A stretch of DNA of 64,000 nt from Candidatus Poribacteria bacterium. Its GTDB lineage: Bacteria > Poribacteria > WGA-4E > WGA-3G. The stretch lies in assembly GCA_007571305.1 (NCBI GenBank), contig RKRR01000140.1:1-64000 (forward strand). The letters run 5' to 3'. Below, piece by piece: positions 42,897 through 52,911 of this stretch. The notes beneath the pieces were generated by a model. It ran no database searches, had not been told where the DNA came from, and saw only the letters and a list, made by a program, of their open reading frames with translations. The translations under genes and the position numbers were made by a program. Every line of letters starts with the position of its first letter. Position 1 is the stretch's first letter.

Positions 42897-45314
42897 GTGT
42901 TATCTAGTGTTGAACAAGCGTTAGAATACGACAAAATCCGTGCACTTCTAAAAAAGTACACCGCTTCTCAACTCGGGACGGCGCGTGTTGACACCCTCGA
43001 GCCTTCTACTGATGTCGATAAAGTTCGCTATCTACTCACGTTGTGTAGTGAGACGAAAATCTTTCATCAATTACATGGTGGAATACCGCTGAACGGTTTA
43101 AAGGATATCCGAAAATCGCTAACCCACGCTGCGAAGGTGGGCGCGCTTTTAAATGCTGAGGAACTTCTTGATGTCCGAAAAGTCGCACAGATTCCCGTAG
43201 ACATCTATCGTGCATTTGAGAAACGCGACCGGGAAGATTTTCCTAACCTTTTTGCTATTGTCGATGTATTACCTGTGTTTCCAGATTTAGTTGAGGCGAT
43301 TAGTTACTGCATTGATGCTGAAGGGGTTTTGCTGGATCGCGCAAGCCCTGAATTACGTGCCATCCGTCGCAAATTGTCGCGTCTTCGTGAAAATATACAC
43401 CAAAAACTGGAAGCGACGCTGCGTTCACCAGAACACCAAAAAGCAATTCAAGAGCAGGTCATCACATCTCGGAATAACCGATATGTCATCCCAATCAAAC
43501 AGGAAGCACGTTCGTCTTTCCGAGGTGTAGTTCAGGGGCAATCTACAAGCGGGGCAACCTTTTTTGTAGAGCCTTTGGACATCGTTCAGATGAACAATGA
43601 ACTCCATGAAGCCGCTGAAGCTGAACAACGTGAGATTCGACGCATCCTCCTTGAACTCACAGATCGCGTGCGCGACAACCTGCACCAATTAGAACTGTCT
43701 TTGGATCTATTGGCAGAGTTCGATTTCTTAAACGCAAAGGCACGTTTTAGCTTCGCGATAGACGCTGTTGAACCGAAACTGAATACTCGTGGTGTTGTCA
43801 AATTGATTGAGGCGCGGCATCCGTTATTGGAGTTCCATCTTCAGAACCAACGAAAGTCCGATGCCAATTCTGGTGGAGATGAAAGTCTACCGACGCATGT
43901 TGTTCCGACAAACATTCATATCGGTAAAGGTTTCAATACGCTGATTATCACCGGTCCGAATACCGGTGGCAAAACCGTTGTTCTCAAAACGGTTGGGCTT
44001 TTAGCACTCATGGCACAATCGGGTTTGCATATTCCAGCGGAACATGGGAGTCAGGTTGCTATCTTCGACCATATCTTTGCTGACATTGGCGATGACCAAG
44101 GGATAGAACAGAGTCTGAGTACTTTTTCCTCACATATCACGAAAATTGCGGAGATGCTTCGAAAAATAGAGGATGCCGAATATACGCTTGTGTTATTGGA
44201 CGAGATCGGTGCTGGAACAGATCCCAGCGAAGGAACTGCCCTCGGTATGGCACTTCTTGATTGGCTCGGAGACAGACAGGTTAATACTATCGTCACGACG
44301 CACTATGGCGCGCTCAAGGCGTATGCCCATACACAAGAAAGTATGGAGAACGCTTCAATGGAGTTTGACTGGGCGACCCTACGTCCGACTTACCGACTGC
44401 AGATAGGTATACCGGGAAGTAGCAATGCCATAAAAATTGCGTCACAACTCGGGATCCCCTCTGATATTCTTGATGAAGCACAAACGCATTTGGGGAATAA
44501 CAACGTGGCTGTTGAAGATCTCCTCGTGCGTTTGCAGCAGACACAAGATGAATTGGAAACAGAACGAGCACTTTTGCAGGAAAAAATTCAAGAGGCTGAA
44601 GTCGCATCCGAGAAACATACACACCTCCTTCAAACCCTTGAAACCGAGCGGAGTGCCTTGAAACAGCAGTCTGAAAATGAAGCACGCGATATCGTTGCCA
44701 ATGCTCGGAGAACCATAGAGAAACTGGTCGCTGATATTCGCAGGCAACAAGCCTCTAAAGCCAGTATCCGAAACGCTTTCTCAGAGATAGAGGCTGCCAA
44801 AAAATCACTCAAGAAAGAACCTCGGAAAAAACAGACCAAACAACCGAAGTTCAAAGTTAACGTCGGTGATAAGGTCAGAGTCAAGAAACTCAACCGATTT
44901 GGAGAAGTCATGGCTATTAAACCGCGCGGTAAAACGCCACTTCAGATTTTGGTTGGGAATATGCAAATGCAAGCCGCCTACCACGAAATCGATTCTGTGC
45001 ATCCAAAACAAAAAACATCAAACCTCTCAACGTCTGTACTTGATATCCAATATAATAAATCCAATACAATCAGTAGTGAAATTAATATCCGAGGGATGTT
45101 TGTGAAAGAGGCATTGGACTTAACCGATAAGTATCTTGATGATGCGTATCTCGCGGGTATCCCGACAGTTCGTATCCTTCATGGCAAAGGGACCGGCGCA
45201 TTGCGAAAAGCGGTTCATGACGAATTACGTGAGAATTCACGTGTAACCAAATATCAGCTTGCCCCACTCAGTCAAGGTGGTGAGGGTGTAACCGTCGTCA
45301 CATTCAAAGAGTGA
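42897..45314 (+). CDS. mutS2: MutS2 endonuclease
   Basis: 805 residues from GTG with AAAAAGGA upstream. Core and clamp regions precede the ATPase: Walker A ITGPNTGGKTVVLKTVG (near 350), LLDEIGAGTDPSEG Walker B (near 430) and the TTHYGALKAYA switch. A long coiled coil and an acidic/basic KOW-like segment (NVGDKVRVKKLNRFGEVM) follow. The C-terminal Smr nuclease domain has NIRGMFVKEAL and RILHGKGTGALRKAV. MutS2 acts against recombination intermediates or collided ribosomes. No MutS mismatch-recognition domain. Confidence 0.95.
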   Translation: MLSSVEQALEYDKIRALLKKYTASQLGTARVDTLEPSTDVDKVRYLLTLCSETKIFHQLHGGIPLNGLKDIRKSLTHAAKVGALLNAEELLDVRKVAQIPVDIYRAFEKRDREDFPNLFAIVDVLPVFPDLVEAISYCIDAEGVLLDRASPELRAIRRKLSRLRENIHQKLEATLRSPEHQKAIQEQVITSRNNRYVIPIKQEARSSFRGVVQGQSTSGATFFVEPLDIVQMNNELHEAAEAEQREIRRILLELTDRVRDNLHQLELSLDLLAEFDFLNAKARFSFAIDAVEPKLNTRGVVKLIEARHPLLEFHLQNQRKSDANSGGDESLPTHVVPTNIHIGKGFNTLIITGPNTGGKTVVLKTVGLLALMAQSGLHIPAEHGSQVAIFDHIFADIGDDQGIEQSLSTFSSHITKIAEMLRKIEDAEYTLVLLDEIGAGTDPSEGTALGMALLDWLGDRQVNTIVTTHYGALKAYAHTQESMENASMEFDWATLRPTYRLQIGIPGSSNAIKIASQLGIPSDILDEAQTHLGNNNVAVEDLLVRLQQTQDELETERALLQEKIQEAEVASEKHTHLLQTLETERSALKQQSENEARDIVANARRTIEKLVADIRRQQASKASIRNAFSEIEAAKKSLKKEPRKKQTKQPKFKVNVGDKVRVKKLNRFGEVMAIKPRGKTPLQILVGNMQMQAAYHEIDSVHPKQKTSNLSTSVLDIQYNKSNTISSEINIRGMFVKEALDLTDKYLDDAYLAGIPTVRILHGKGTGALRKAVHDELRENSRVTKYQLAPLSQGGEGVTVVTFKE

Positions 45315-45333
45315 GATAAAAATAAAATTATAG

Positions 45334-45359
45334 GTTGGATTGAACAGAGTGAACCCAAC
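45334..45359. repeat. GGTTGG...CCCAACA palindromic motif
   Basis: GGTTGGATTGAACAGAGTGA followed by ACCCAACA, a form of the widely scattered GGTTGGGTTGAGC...GAAACCCAAC intergenic palindrome. It could form a small hairpin after mutS2. Confidence 0.4.
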
Positions 45360-45416
45360 ACGTTACGAAAAGCATTGTAGACGCAGAAAACCCAAAAATT
45401 CGCGATTCAGAAACAT

Positions 45417-45550
45417 ATTATAGTAGATTCCATAATTACTTGGACACTCGTAGTGTCGTGTGAACTCGGAAGTTATATGTTCTAATGGGGCACAGGAGAC
45501 TAACGGTCTCCTATGCTACAAGTGTGAATTTATTTTCAGATTTTACTAAT
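45417..45550 (-). repeat. Repeat family A, copy 4
   Basis: 134 bases, inverted relative to 40406: ATTATAGTAGATTCCATAAT, TGTCGTGTGAACTCGG, GGAGACTAACGGTCTCCTATGCTAC, AAGTGTGAA, right end AGATTTTACTAAT. It ends 16 bases before the dnaG GTG and creates a false 27-codon extension of the dnaG frame. Confidence 0.7.
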
Positions 45551-45565
45551 AAAGGCAAATTCACC

Positions 45566-47401
45566 GTGAACAGTCCACAAACAAGAGGCTCTGTGCCACG
45601 CGAAACGGTTGATGAGATTCGGAGCCGAAGCGATATCGTTGAAGTCATCTCCGAGTGTGGTATCACTCTGCGTCCTGCGGGTCGAGATTACAAGGGGCTT
45701 TGTCCGTTTCACGATGAAAAGACTCCTTCCTTCACGGTCTCACCGCAAAAGCAGATGTTCTACTGTTTTGGATGTCAAACGGGTGGCAATGTCATCTCTT
45801 TTGTGCAAAAACATGAAGGTAAGAACTTCATGGAGACGCTGGAGTGGTTAGCCGGTAGGCTGAATATCGACTTACCGAATCAAGACGTTCGCGAGAGTGC
45901 TCATCGAAAACGGTTCACATCTTTAGAAGACCTCAATCGGTTTGCTGTGGAATATTACCATAAGCAACTGCTGATTGATGGAGCTAGCGCGTCGGCGATG
46001 CAGTACCTCAAGCATCGCGGTGTCCAACCGAAAACACTCCGTTCCTTCCAGTTGGGCTACGCAAAGTCTGGGCATCGCGAGCTTATTAAAGTCGCAACAG
46101 ATGAAGGTTTTACTATCCAGCAACTTGTTGATGCGGGGCTAATTAAAGATGAAGAGCGAGGGCCGCAGGATCGATTTTGGAACAGGGTTCTTTTCCCGAT
46201 TTCCAATGAACGCGGTGTTCCCGTAGGCTTTGGCGGACGCTCGATTTCTGAAGAACATCAGCCAAAGTATTTGAATTCTCCCGCGACAGTTCTGTATGAT
46301 AAAAGTAATATCCTTTACAACCTTGACAAAGCGCGTCAGTCTATCTACAAAAAGCAACATGTACTTCTCGTAGAGGGGTATATGGACGTTTTGATGCTTT
46401 TTCAGTCTGGGATTGAAAATGTAGTAGCGTCTTCTGGCACCTCACTGAGTGAAAATCATGTGAACTTGTTGAAGCGATTTGCTCCCGAAGTTATCATTGT
46501 GTATGATGGGGATGCCTCCGGTTTCCAGGCCGCACAACGCGGATTGCACCGACTGCTTGCAAAGGGCTTGCGGGTGCGCATTGCCCTGTTACCCACAGGA
46601 GAAGATCCAGATTCATTCACGCGACAACACGGGGCTGCCGCGTTCACAGAACTCACAGACAAAGCGATAAATCTCATCGAATTTCAGATTCAAGCCGCCA
46701 TCCAACGGCAGGATATTCATCGGATTGATATGAAGACACAGGTCGTTAAAGACGTAGTGGAGACACTCCTGAATCTCGAAAATCGCGTAGAACGGAGCGA
46801 ATACGTCAAATACGCGTCAAGGGAACTCCATGTGGGGGAATCGATGCTTTGGCAGGAATTGCGGGATGCAGGATTCAAAGAGGCTCCGATTTCCAATCAG
46901 CGGAGGCGAGCCAAGGCGAATAACCAGAGATTGACACCCCGCGCACAGATTGAACGTCAATTGATCGAAGCATTAATCCAAAGTCCTGCGTTAATTTCAG
47001 ATGTCAAATCTCAATTTGACTATCAAAGTTTCACGGAACCTCATTTTGTTAGAATCGCGCAGCTGCTGTGGGGGGCTTGTACGGACGAGGAGCATGTAGA
47101 TATCCAAACCCTAATGAATGAATGCCCTGACGAAAAACTGAGCGCGTTCATTTCAAGCGCGGTTCTACAGAAAACACCTCCACCGAATCTACGGGCGCGC
47201 GTGGAGGGATGTCTTAAAAAACTACAGCATTTCCTCTTGCGAGATCTTGAACAACGTGTTCGCTCGCACGCACTCGCTGAAGGAGCAGATGAACGGGAAA
47301 TCCTTGAGGAGTTAGTGAAACTCTCAAACCAAAGACGTGCCTGGCACAATCGTGATACTGTGAACACTCGTGATGAAAACCCGAATGAAGGAGGAAGTTG
47401 A
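45566..47401 (+). CDS. dnaG: DNA primase
   Basis: 611 residues. The start is the GTG at 45566 (AAAGG 10 bases upstream); the frame is open from 45485 but those codons belong to a family A repeat. The CHC2 zinc domain reads [11 protein letters not shown] and [10 protein letters not shown]. The TOPRIM region has [16 protein letters not shown] and [14 protein letters not shown], the acidic metal site. A C-terminal helicase-binding region follows. It makes RNA primers at the fork. The stop overlaps the rpoD ATG by one base, the conserved dnaG-rpoD order; rpsU is not present upstream. Confidence 0.95.
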   Translation: MNSPQTRGSVPRETVDEIRSRSDIVEVISECGITLRPAGRDYKGLCPFHDEKTPSFTVSPQKQMFYCFGCQTGGNVISFVQKHEGKNFMETLEWLAGRLNIDLPNQDVRESAHRKRFTSLEDLNRFAVEYYHKQLLIDGASASAMQYLKHRGVQPKTLRSFQLGYAKSGHRELIKVATDEGFTIQQLVDAGLIKDEERGPQDRFWNRVLFPISNERGVPVGFGGRSISEEHQPKYLNSPATVLYDKSNILYNLDKARQSIYKKQHVLLVEGYMDVLMLFQSGIENVVASSGTSLSENHVNLLKRFAPEVIIVYDGDASGFQAAQRGLHRLLAKGLRVRIALLPTGEDPDSFTRQHGAAAFTELTDKAINLIEFQIQAAIQRQDIHRIDMKTQVVKDVVETLLNLENRVERSEYVKYASRELHVGESMLWQELRDAGFKEAPISNQRRRAKANNQRLTPRAQIERQLIEALIQSPALISDVKSQFDYQSFTEPHFVRIAQLLWGACTDEEHVDIQTLMNECPDEKLSAFISSAVLQKTPPPNLRARVEGCLKKLQHFLLRDLEQRVRSHALAEGADEREILEELVKLSNQRRAWHNRDTVNTRDENPNEGGS

Positions 47402-48942
47402 TGATAGATTTAAAGAATCATCCTGCTCTTGATTATCTGGATACCGATGGCAATGGTGAACTTGGATACGAAGATGAACTAGCAGAAATAGTCGCCTCAA
47501 GCACAGGTTACACAGACGATTCTGTGAAGGTCTACATGCGCGAGATGGGGAAATTTCAACTCCTTGATAAGAAACAAGAGGTTGAACTTGCCAAACAGAT
47601 TGAAGCAGGACATCGTACGGTTCATGAAGCCACCTTCGGCACAGCACTTGCTATTACAGAAGTTCGAAAGCTTCTCTATAAAATTGTCACGGCTAAAAAA
47701 CGTGCTTCTGATATTATCGATATGTCTGTTTCCAGTACCTCGACCCAGAATAAGGAGCGGAAGTTACGCGCGCAAGTCAAAAAGGCGTTAGGTGTACTTG
47801 AGAAATTGGAGATAGAACGTCTGACTGATACCCCACCTCCGTCTACTGAAAACGAGGGGAAAACCGCTGCGACATCGAAAACTAGGGCCAACCTCATTAA
47901 GACGCTTGATGAACTTAAGATTGACCGAGAGGAGATTAGTAAAATCTCTGATCTCGTCAAACAAGCCGAGCATCAGATTAGCACCTGGGAAGGTGAAATC
48001 CAGTACCTTCAGCAGACACATAATATCCCCGATGAATGGCTTAACGGGAGTAACGGAACTGGTCACCAGTTTGAAACCGAGGCTGCAAAGTCCGCCTATG
48101 TAGACATTGTTCGTCTGCAACGCAATATCCGCCAGCACATGAACGAAATTGGTGTGCCACGGGAACAGCTCAAGACCCTCACAGGGCAGATTGACAAGGG
48201 TGAATCCGAGGCGCAAGACGCAAAGATGGCGATTGTTGAATCGAACCTCCGACTTGTTGTCAGCATCGCCAAGAAACATAGGCACCGCGCATCTGGGCTT
48301 GACTTTCTCGACTTAATCCAAGAGGGAAATATCGGGTTGATGCGAGCAGTGGACAAATTTGATTATCAGCGCGGATATAAATTTAGCACTTATGCTACAT
48401 GGTGGATTCGACAAGGTATCACACGTGCTATTGCTGACCAAGGCCGTACTATTCGTATCCCTGTCCACATGCATGAGCGAATTAACAAAATCAGACGTGT
48501 CCAGCGTTCACTCTTACAGGAGTTAGGCACCGAACCATCGGCTGAACAGATTGCCTCCGATCTCAAGATGTCCACCAATAAGGTCAGTGAAGCTTTAGCA
48601 GTCACACCTGAAATAGCCTCTTTAGATACCCCGATCGGTGAAGAGGATGAGAACCCCCTTGGTGCTTTCGTTATGGATGTTGACTCTCCTTCCCCTGTCC
48701 AAGAAGCAGAATTAAATATACTCAAAGAGCAGATTCAAGAAGTCCTTGCTGAGTTAAATGAGCGGGAAAGAGAAGTGATTTCGCTCCGTTTTGGGATCGA
48801 GGACGGCCATCCAAAGACACTTGAAGAAGTCGGCAGTATTTTCGAGGTAACACGCGAGCGAATCCGGCAAATTGAGTCGAAAGCACTTCGGAAGTTACGA
48901 CACCCAAGACGCAGCCGCAAACTCCGAGATTTTGTCAACTGA
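47401..48942 (+). CDS. rpoD: Primary sigma factor RpoD (sigma70)
   Basis: 513 residues. Region 1.2 is [22 protein letters not shown] long insertion (about 85-270) follows, then region 2 with [53 protein letters not shown] and the -10-reading helix. Region 3 and region 4 ([32 protein letters not shown]) complete it. No acidic region 1.1 is seen; instead the N-terminus carries [14 protein letters not shown] (D14-D25), an EF-hand-like loop. AAGGAGG precedes the ATG, which overlaps the dnaG stop. Confidence 0.95.
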   Translation: MIDLKNHPALDYLDTDGNGELGYEDELAEIVASSTGYTDDSVKVYMREMGKFQLLDKKQEVELAKQIEAGHRTVHEATFGTALAITEVRKLLYKIVTAKKRASDIIDMSVSSTSTQNKERKLRAQVKKALGVLEKLEIERLTDTPPPSTENEGKTAATSKTRANLIKTLDELKIDREEISKISDLVKQAEHQISTWEGEIQYLQQTHNIPDEWLNGSNGTGHQFETEAAKSAYVDIVRLQRNIRQHMNEIGVPREQLKTLTGQIDKGESEAQDAKMAIVESNLRLVVSIAKKHRHRASGLDFLDLIQEGNIGLMRAVDKFDYQRGYKFSTYATWWIRQGITRAIADQGRTIRIPVHMHERINKIRRVQRSLLQELGTEPSAEQIASDLKMSTNKVSEALAVTPEIASLDTPIGEEDENPLGAFVMDVDSPSPVQEAELNILKEQIQEVLAELNEREREVISLRFGIEDGHPKTLEEVGSIFEVTRERIRQIESKALRKLRHPRRSRKLRDFVN

Positions 48943-49092
48943 TACCCCTAAAACTGTTCAATGACGGCTCTACCATGTAAGACTGATCTCCGAATCTCGT
49001 TCCTAACTATGTGCCTACTGCCTTTGTCTCCCTGATAAGATGGATTTAGAGGTTACTGATTGGTGCCGGTTTCCGACAGTTATTAATAAAAT

Positions 49093-49121
49093 TTGAAATT
49101 TAATGCGGAGTATGCTATAAT
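49093..49121 (+). promoter_or_regulatory. Sigma70-type promoter of the tRNA pair
   Basis: TTGAAA, 17 bases, perfect TATAAT, with the first tRNA base 28 bases after the -10. The best promoter in the window and well placed. Confidence 0.7.
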
Positions 49122-49148
49122 TTTTTTCACGCTTGAATTGCTTTAAAG

Positions 49149-49221
49149 GGGCCCATAGCTCAGTGGTCAGAGCCGCCGGCTCATAACCGGCTGGTCCTAG
49201 GTTCGAGTCCTAGTGGGCCCA
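49149..49221 (+). tRNA. tRNA with CAT anticodon (Met elongator or Ile2)
   Basis: A 73-base cloverleaf. The acceptor GGGCCCA/TGGGCCC has discriminator A. The D arm is GCTCAGTGGTCAGAGC; the anticodon stem GCCGG/CCGGC has loop CTCATAA (CAT). The T arm is CTAGGTTCGAGTCCTAG. It is not an initiator by eye. Whether it is tRNA-Met or lysidine-modified tRNA-Ile2 needs comparison; the GGGCCCA acceptor with A73 recalls Ile2 genes. CCA is not encoded. Confidence 0.9.
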
Positions 49222-49232
49222 TATCCCTACAC

Positions 49233-49305
49233 GGGGCGTTAGCTCAGGGGTACGAGCGCTACCTTCACACGGTAGAAGTCACTGGTTCAAATCCAGTACG
49301 CCCCA
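49233..49305 (+). tRNA. tRNA-Val (CAC)
   Basis: A 73-base cloverleaf 11 bases after the preceding tRNA. The acceptor is GGGGCGT/ACGCCCC, discriminator A. The anticodon stem CTACC/GGTAG has loop TTCACAC, anticodon CAC. The T arm is CTGGTTCAAATCCAG. CCA is not encoded. Probably co-transcribed with its neighbour. Confidence 0.95.
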
Positions 49306-49333
49306 TTGTTTGTGTCGAATCGAGGAGAGGTAG

Positions 49334-50404
49334 ATGGAAAGTAAGGATACCCCAAATTTCGTCCAAGCAGGCATCAAGGCTATCGACTGCGACATCCATA
49401 ACGAAGTCCCAACCTTACAGACGCTTTTTCCTTACATGTCTGATTTCTGGTGCGACTATTGTAGCACCTCAGGCTTTAGGGGGCCCGATGCAAATGATTA
49501 TCCGCGTCAGGCACCGCTCACAACGCATCCCGATGCCCCGTCCCCGTGGGATGTGGATATCGAACATGTCCGTGCAGACCTACTTGATGCTTGGAATCTC
49601 GAATACGGTATTCTCAATTGCGCCTATCGCGTGCAAAGCGTTCACAACCCGGACCTCGCTGAAGCCATCGCACAGGCGACAAACGATTGGCAGATAGAGC
49701 ATTGGCTCGATCCCGAACCTCGACTTCGTGCTTCCCTTGTTCTTCCAAGCCAACTTCCAGATCTCGCTGCTAAGGAAATTGAGAGAGTTGGTGGTCATCC
49801 GGGGTTTGTCCAAGCAATATTCCCTGTCCGTTCACGTATCCCGTACGGTAACCGCATTTATCATCCGATTTACGAAGCAGCGGTACGTCACAATCTTGCC
49901 ATTGGTATTCAGTACGGTGGTGCACCGGGCACTCAGCCTTCACCGACGGGTTGGCCCTCTACATTTTTAGAGGAGTATAGTGGGATGACACAGGTCTTCC
50001 AAGCACAGGTGATCAGCCTCGTTGCGGAAGGCGTTTTCGACCAGTTCCCAGAACTGCGTGTCGTTCTGGTTGAAAGTGGTTTTACGTGGCTTCCTGCTGT
50101 TATGTGGCGCATCGATAAAGAGTGGCGGGGCCTCCGAAACAACACACCGTGGGTGAAACGGCCCCCCTCTGAATACATGCGTGAGCACATTCGGTTTACC
50201 TTACAACCTATTGATTCACCACCGACACCCAAACAACTTCTTCAGATTATGGGGCAATTGGAATCCGATGAGATGTTAATGTTTTCAACAGATTATCCGC
50301 ACTGGCAATTCAATACGCCTAACGATGCTTTCCCCGCGGAATTACCGGGTGCACTCTCTCGTAAAATTTTACACGAGAACGCCCGCGTTTTCTATCAACT
50401 TTAG
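49334..50404 (+). CDS. Amidohydrolase (ACMSD-like) family protein
   Basis: 356 residues of the amidohydrolase-2 TIM barrel family. The N-terminal metal site reads IDCDIHNEVP, with asparagine where most members have a second histidine (HxH). FSTDYPHWQFNTP near the C-terminus supplies the aspartate. IEHWLDPEPRLRASLVLPSQ is typical. Relatives decarboxylate or hydrolyse aromatic and heterocyclic acids. GAGGAGAGG lies before the ATG. It is about 56 percent similar by eye to the next gene, a tandem duplicate. Confidence 0.8.
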   Translation: MESKDTPNFVQAGIKAIDCDIHNEVPTLQTLFPYMSDFWCDYCSTSGFRGPDANDYPRQAPLTTHPDAPSPWDVDIEHVRADLLDAWNLEYGILNCAYRVQSVHNPDLAEAIAQATNDWQIEHWLDPEPRLRASLVLPSQLPDLAAKEIERVGGHPGFVQAIFPVRSRIPYGNRIYHPIYEAAVRHNLAIGIQYGGAPGTQPSPTGWPSTFLEEYSGMTQVFQAQVISLVAEGVFDQFPELRVVLVESGFTWLPAVMWRIDKEWRGLRNNTPWVKRPPSEYMREHIRFTLQPIDSPPTPKQLLQIMGQLESDEMLMFSTDYPHWQFNTPNDAFPAELPGALSRKILHENARVFYQL

Positions 50405-50441
50405 GTAAATTCCATTTTTTACTCTTTTGGAGATAAGCTCA

Positions 50442-51518
50442 ATGGAAAATACAACGACGAAACGTTCAAAATTTCCAGTTATTGACACCGACATCCACAA
50501 CTCTATTCCACCGGGAGGCCTGTCTCCTTATCTATCCGAAAGATGGCAGGAGTACTATAAGACGTTTGGGCTTCGAGGCCGTATTGGTGGCTATTACCCG
50601 CGTGCACTCCTGAATGCCGCACGGCGGGATGCCTGGCCCCCCTCAGGACTCTCTCCCGGGGCAGATTTAGCGTTCATGCAGGAGCAACTCCTGGACGCAT
50701 TTGACATTGAGTACGGCGTGCTAAACCCACTCATGCCTGTCGGTGAGCAGCTCAATATTGAATTTGGTGCCGCACTTGCCCGGGCAGTCAACGATTGGCA
50801 GGTCGCCGATTGGGTGGAACCTGATCCACGTCTACGCGCCTCCATTGTTCTTACTTATGAGGATGGCGATCTCGCGGCTGAGGAGATTCATCGCTGCGGT
50901 CCCAACCCAGCGTTTGTTCAGATTTTGATCCTCGCACGGACGAGGGATCCGCTTGGTAACCGAAAATATTGGAAAATGTACGAAGCCGCCTGTGAATATG
51001 ACTTGCCTATCGGTATTCACTTCGGAGGCAATCAGGGTCCCATTACAGGTGCCGGGTGGCCCTCATATTACATAGAAGATCACGGGGGTATGCCGCAAGC
51101 CTTCCACACCCACGTCATCAGTTACGTTTGCGAAGGTGTGTTTGATCGTTTCCCAAACCTCAAAATCGTTATGATTGAGGGTGGATTCGCATGGCTCCCA
51201 CCGCTTATTTGGCGACTTGATGCCACCTGGGAAAAACTCCGAGCCGAAATCTCTGATCTTAAACGGAAACCCTCGGAATACATCCGAGATCATTTCTGGC
51301 TCAGCACGCAACCGATGGAAGAGCCTCCGAAACGCGAGTATTTCGAGCAAATGCTTGAGCAGATGGACATGGATGATAAGCTTATGTTCGCTACAGATTA
51401 CCCGCATTGGGATTTTGATGCACCTGACCGGGCTCTGCCCAGTTTCCTGAAATCCGAACTGCGTCGCAAGATCTTAGCGGACAACGCCCGTGAACTTTAC
51501 GCATTTGGTAAGCTATAG
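50442..51518 (+). CDS. Amidohydrolase (ACMSD-like) family protein, paralogue
   Basis: 358 residues from the ATG at 50442 (GGAG 10 bases upstream); a TTG five codons earlier lacks a site. It has the same architecture as its upstream neighbour: VIDTDIHNSIPP metal motif (again HN, not HH), ADWVEPDPRLRASIVLTYED and FATDYPHWDFDAPDR. The pair and the following Rieske gene are close together, so they may act on one substrate set. A hairpin terminator follows the stop. Confidence 0.8.
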   Translation: MENTTTKRSKFPVIDTDIHNSIPPGGLSPYLSERWQEYYKTFGLRGRIGGYYPRALLNAARRDAWPPSGLSPGADLAFMQEQLLDAFDIEYGVLNPLMPVGEQLNIEFGAALARAVNDWQVADWVEPDPRLRASIVLTYEDGDLAAEEIHRCGPNPAFVQILILARTRDPLGNRKYWKMYEAACEYDLPIGIHFGGNQGPITGAGWPSYYIEDHGGMPQAFHTHVISYVCEGVFDRFPNLKIVMIEGGFAWLPPLIWRLDATWEKLRAEISDLKRKPSEYIRDHFWLSTQPMEEPPKREYFEQMLEQMDMDDKLMFATDYPHWDFDAPDRALPSFLKSELRRKILADNARELYAFGKL

Positions 51519-51541
51519 CGGCGATTCCCTTTAAAATTGAT

Positions 51542-51565
51542 AGGCGAGGTTTCCGAGCCTCGCCT
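51542..51565 (+). terminator. Hairpin after second amidohydrolase gene
   Basis: AGGCGAGG-TTTCCGAG-CCTCGCCT, perfect 8-bp arms, but followed by CATTACTG without a T run. It could attenuate rather than stop transcription into the Rieske gene 30 bases on. Confidence 0.4.
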
Positions 51566-51595
51566 CATTACTGACAATCGACAACGAAAACCTCA

Positions 51596-52033
51596 ATGCC
51601 TAAATACGTAGTAGCAACCCCAGATGAAATCCCTCCCGGTGAACGTAAAATCGTCGAGATTGGCGGGCGTTCTATCGGTATCTTTAATATTGATGGTGAG
51701 TTTTTCGCGATCCGTAATAGTTGCCCACACCAAGGCGGTCCCTTATGCAGTGGGCTGGTCACTGGATTTTTAGAATCCCCCGTGCCGGGCGACTATAATT
51801 ACACCCGCCACGGTGAAATTCTCCGATGCCCATGGCACAGTTGGGAATTCGACATCAAAACAGGACAATCTTGGTGGAGTCCTGCCCAACGACGCGTCAG
51901 AAAATACGAAGTCCAGGTCGAGAGTGGTGAGAACATCGAGGCATCCAATGCTGAACGCGAAAAAGGTCCCTATGTTGCCGATACCTTCCTAGTCACCGTT
52001 GAACAACAGTACGTTGTCATCGACATCGACTAA
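51596..52033 (+). CDS. Rieske [2Fe-2S] protein
   Basis: 145 residues, a small stand-alone Rieske domain. The cluster ligands are Cys-x-His in NSCPHQGGPL (about 41-50) and Cys-x2-His in LRCPWHSWEFD (about 79-89). Such ferredoxin-like proteins feed electrons to oxygenases or are oxygenase fragments; no oxygenase large subunit is adjacent, but PhyH oxygenase genes follow. An insertion of about 20 residues (FLESPVPGDYNYTRHG) lies between the two motifs. Confidence 0.85.
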   Translation: MPKYVVATPDEIPPGERKIVEIGGRSIGIFNIDGEFFAIRNSCPHQGGPLCSGLVTGFLESPVPGDYNYTRHGEILRCPWHSWEFDIKTGQSWWSPAQRRVRKYEVQVESGENIEASNAEREKGPYVADTFLVTVEQQYVVIDID

Positions 52034-52101
52034 CCTAATCGCTATTCAACAGATTCCATGCACACGCCTTAATGGATTATGTCTATAGAGTAGGTTTGTG
52101 C

Positions 52102-52911
52102 CTACTCTACCTCCTCTTCCGCTAACCCACTGATTAACTTTTCCTGATCACCTGGCGAATAGAAATACGAGCCCGGCCTCCAATCACCGATGTCTCCGAC
52201 TAACCGACGCTGACGCGGTGTGCATCGCTCCATGAGTTCAGGCGATGCCTTTTCGTAATCGAACGGGCGGAAACAGTGATGGCTGTAACAGTAAATGAGC
52301 GTTTTCCGGGCTTGTTTCGATCTATTCGCGACAACACCGTGCCATAACGCGTGCGGAAAAACGGCGGCATCGCCTGCCTTCAGACACAACTGCACCGCTT
52401 CAGGGATATAAGGACCATCCTTGATGCCCGTTTCTGGAAAAGTCCGATTATGACTCCCTGGCACAACGGTGAAATTTCCACTGTCCGGATTCTCGATGTC
52501 TGTCAAGAAATAATGGATTTTGACTTGTAGAGGAGAACTCGATTTGCTAACCCGAATTGTTCGCATCGCCTGCCCACCGTCCGTATGCAGGTATCCTGGG
52601 TCTTTCGGATTCGGGGGGCGAACGATAACCTCGGACATACTCAGCTGGATGTAGTCCCCTAACAACTCACGCACGATCGGAAACGTCACTGCGTGATCCA
52701 TCAGGTCGACGAAAATGTCGTTGTCTTCCATCACATTTCGCTTGTCGAAAACCGAATCGGCCGTGACGTTTTCGCCTTTCCGAAACGCCGCATCCATTTC
52801 ATCTACTGTTGCCAACAACGTCTGTACCTCATCAGAAGCGAGGACCCCTTTGAGCACGAGGTACCCATCTTCCTTCCATTGCTTCCGCTGCTCTTGTGTG
52901 AGTTTTTCCAT
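52102..52911 (-). CDS. Phytanoyl-CoA dioxygenase family protein
   Basis: 269 residues from the ATG ending at 52911 (GAGGG 9 bases upstream); a longer frame to 52983 adds a non-homologous leader. The iron site is H109-x-D111 in YLHTDGGQA, with the distal H191 in ALWHGVVANRSKQAR and R202 for 2-oxoglutarate. N-terminal EDGYLVLKGVLASDE is the family opening. A standard-length single-domain PhyH enzyme, divergent from the PhyH-HEAT fusion gene. Substrate unknown. Confidence 0.85.
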   Translation of the reverse strand: MEKLTQEQRKQWKEDGYLVLKGVLASDEVQTLLATVDEMDAAFRKGENVTADSVFDKRNVMEDNDIFVDLMDHAVTFPIVRELLGDYIQLSMSEVIVRPPNPKDPGYLHTDGGQAMRTIRVSKSSSPLQVKIHYFLTDIENPDSGNFTVVPGSHNRTFPETGIKDGPYIPEAVQLCLKAGDAAVFPHALWHGVVANRSKQARKTLIYCYSHHCFRPFDYEKASPELMERCTPRQRRLVGDIGDWRPGSYFYSPGDQEKLISGLAEEEVE

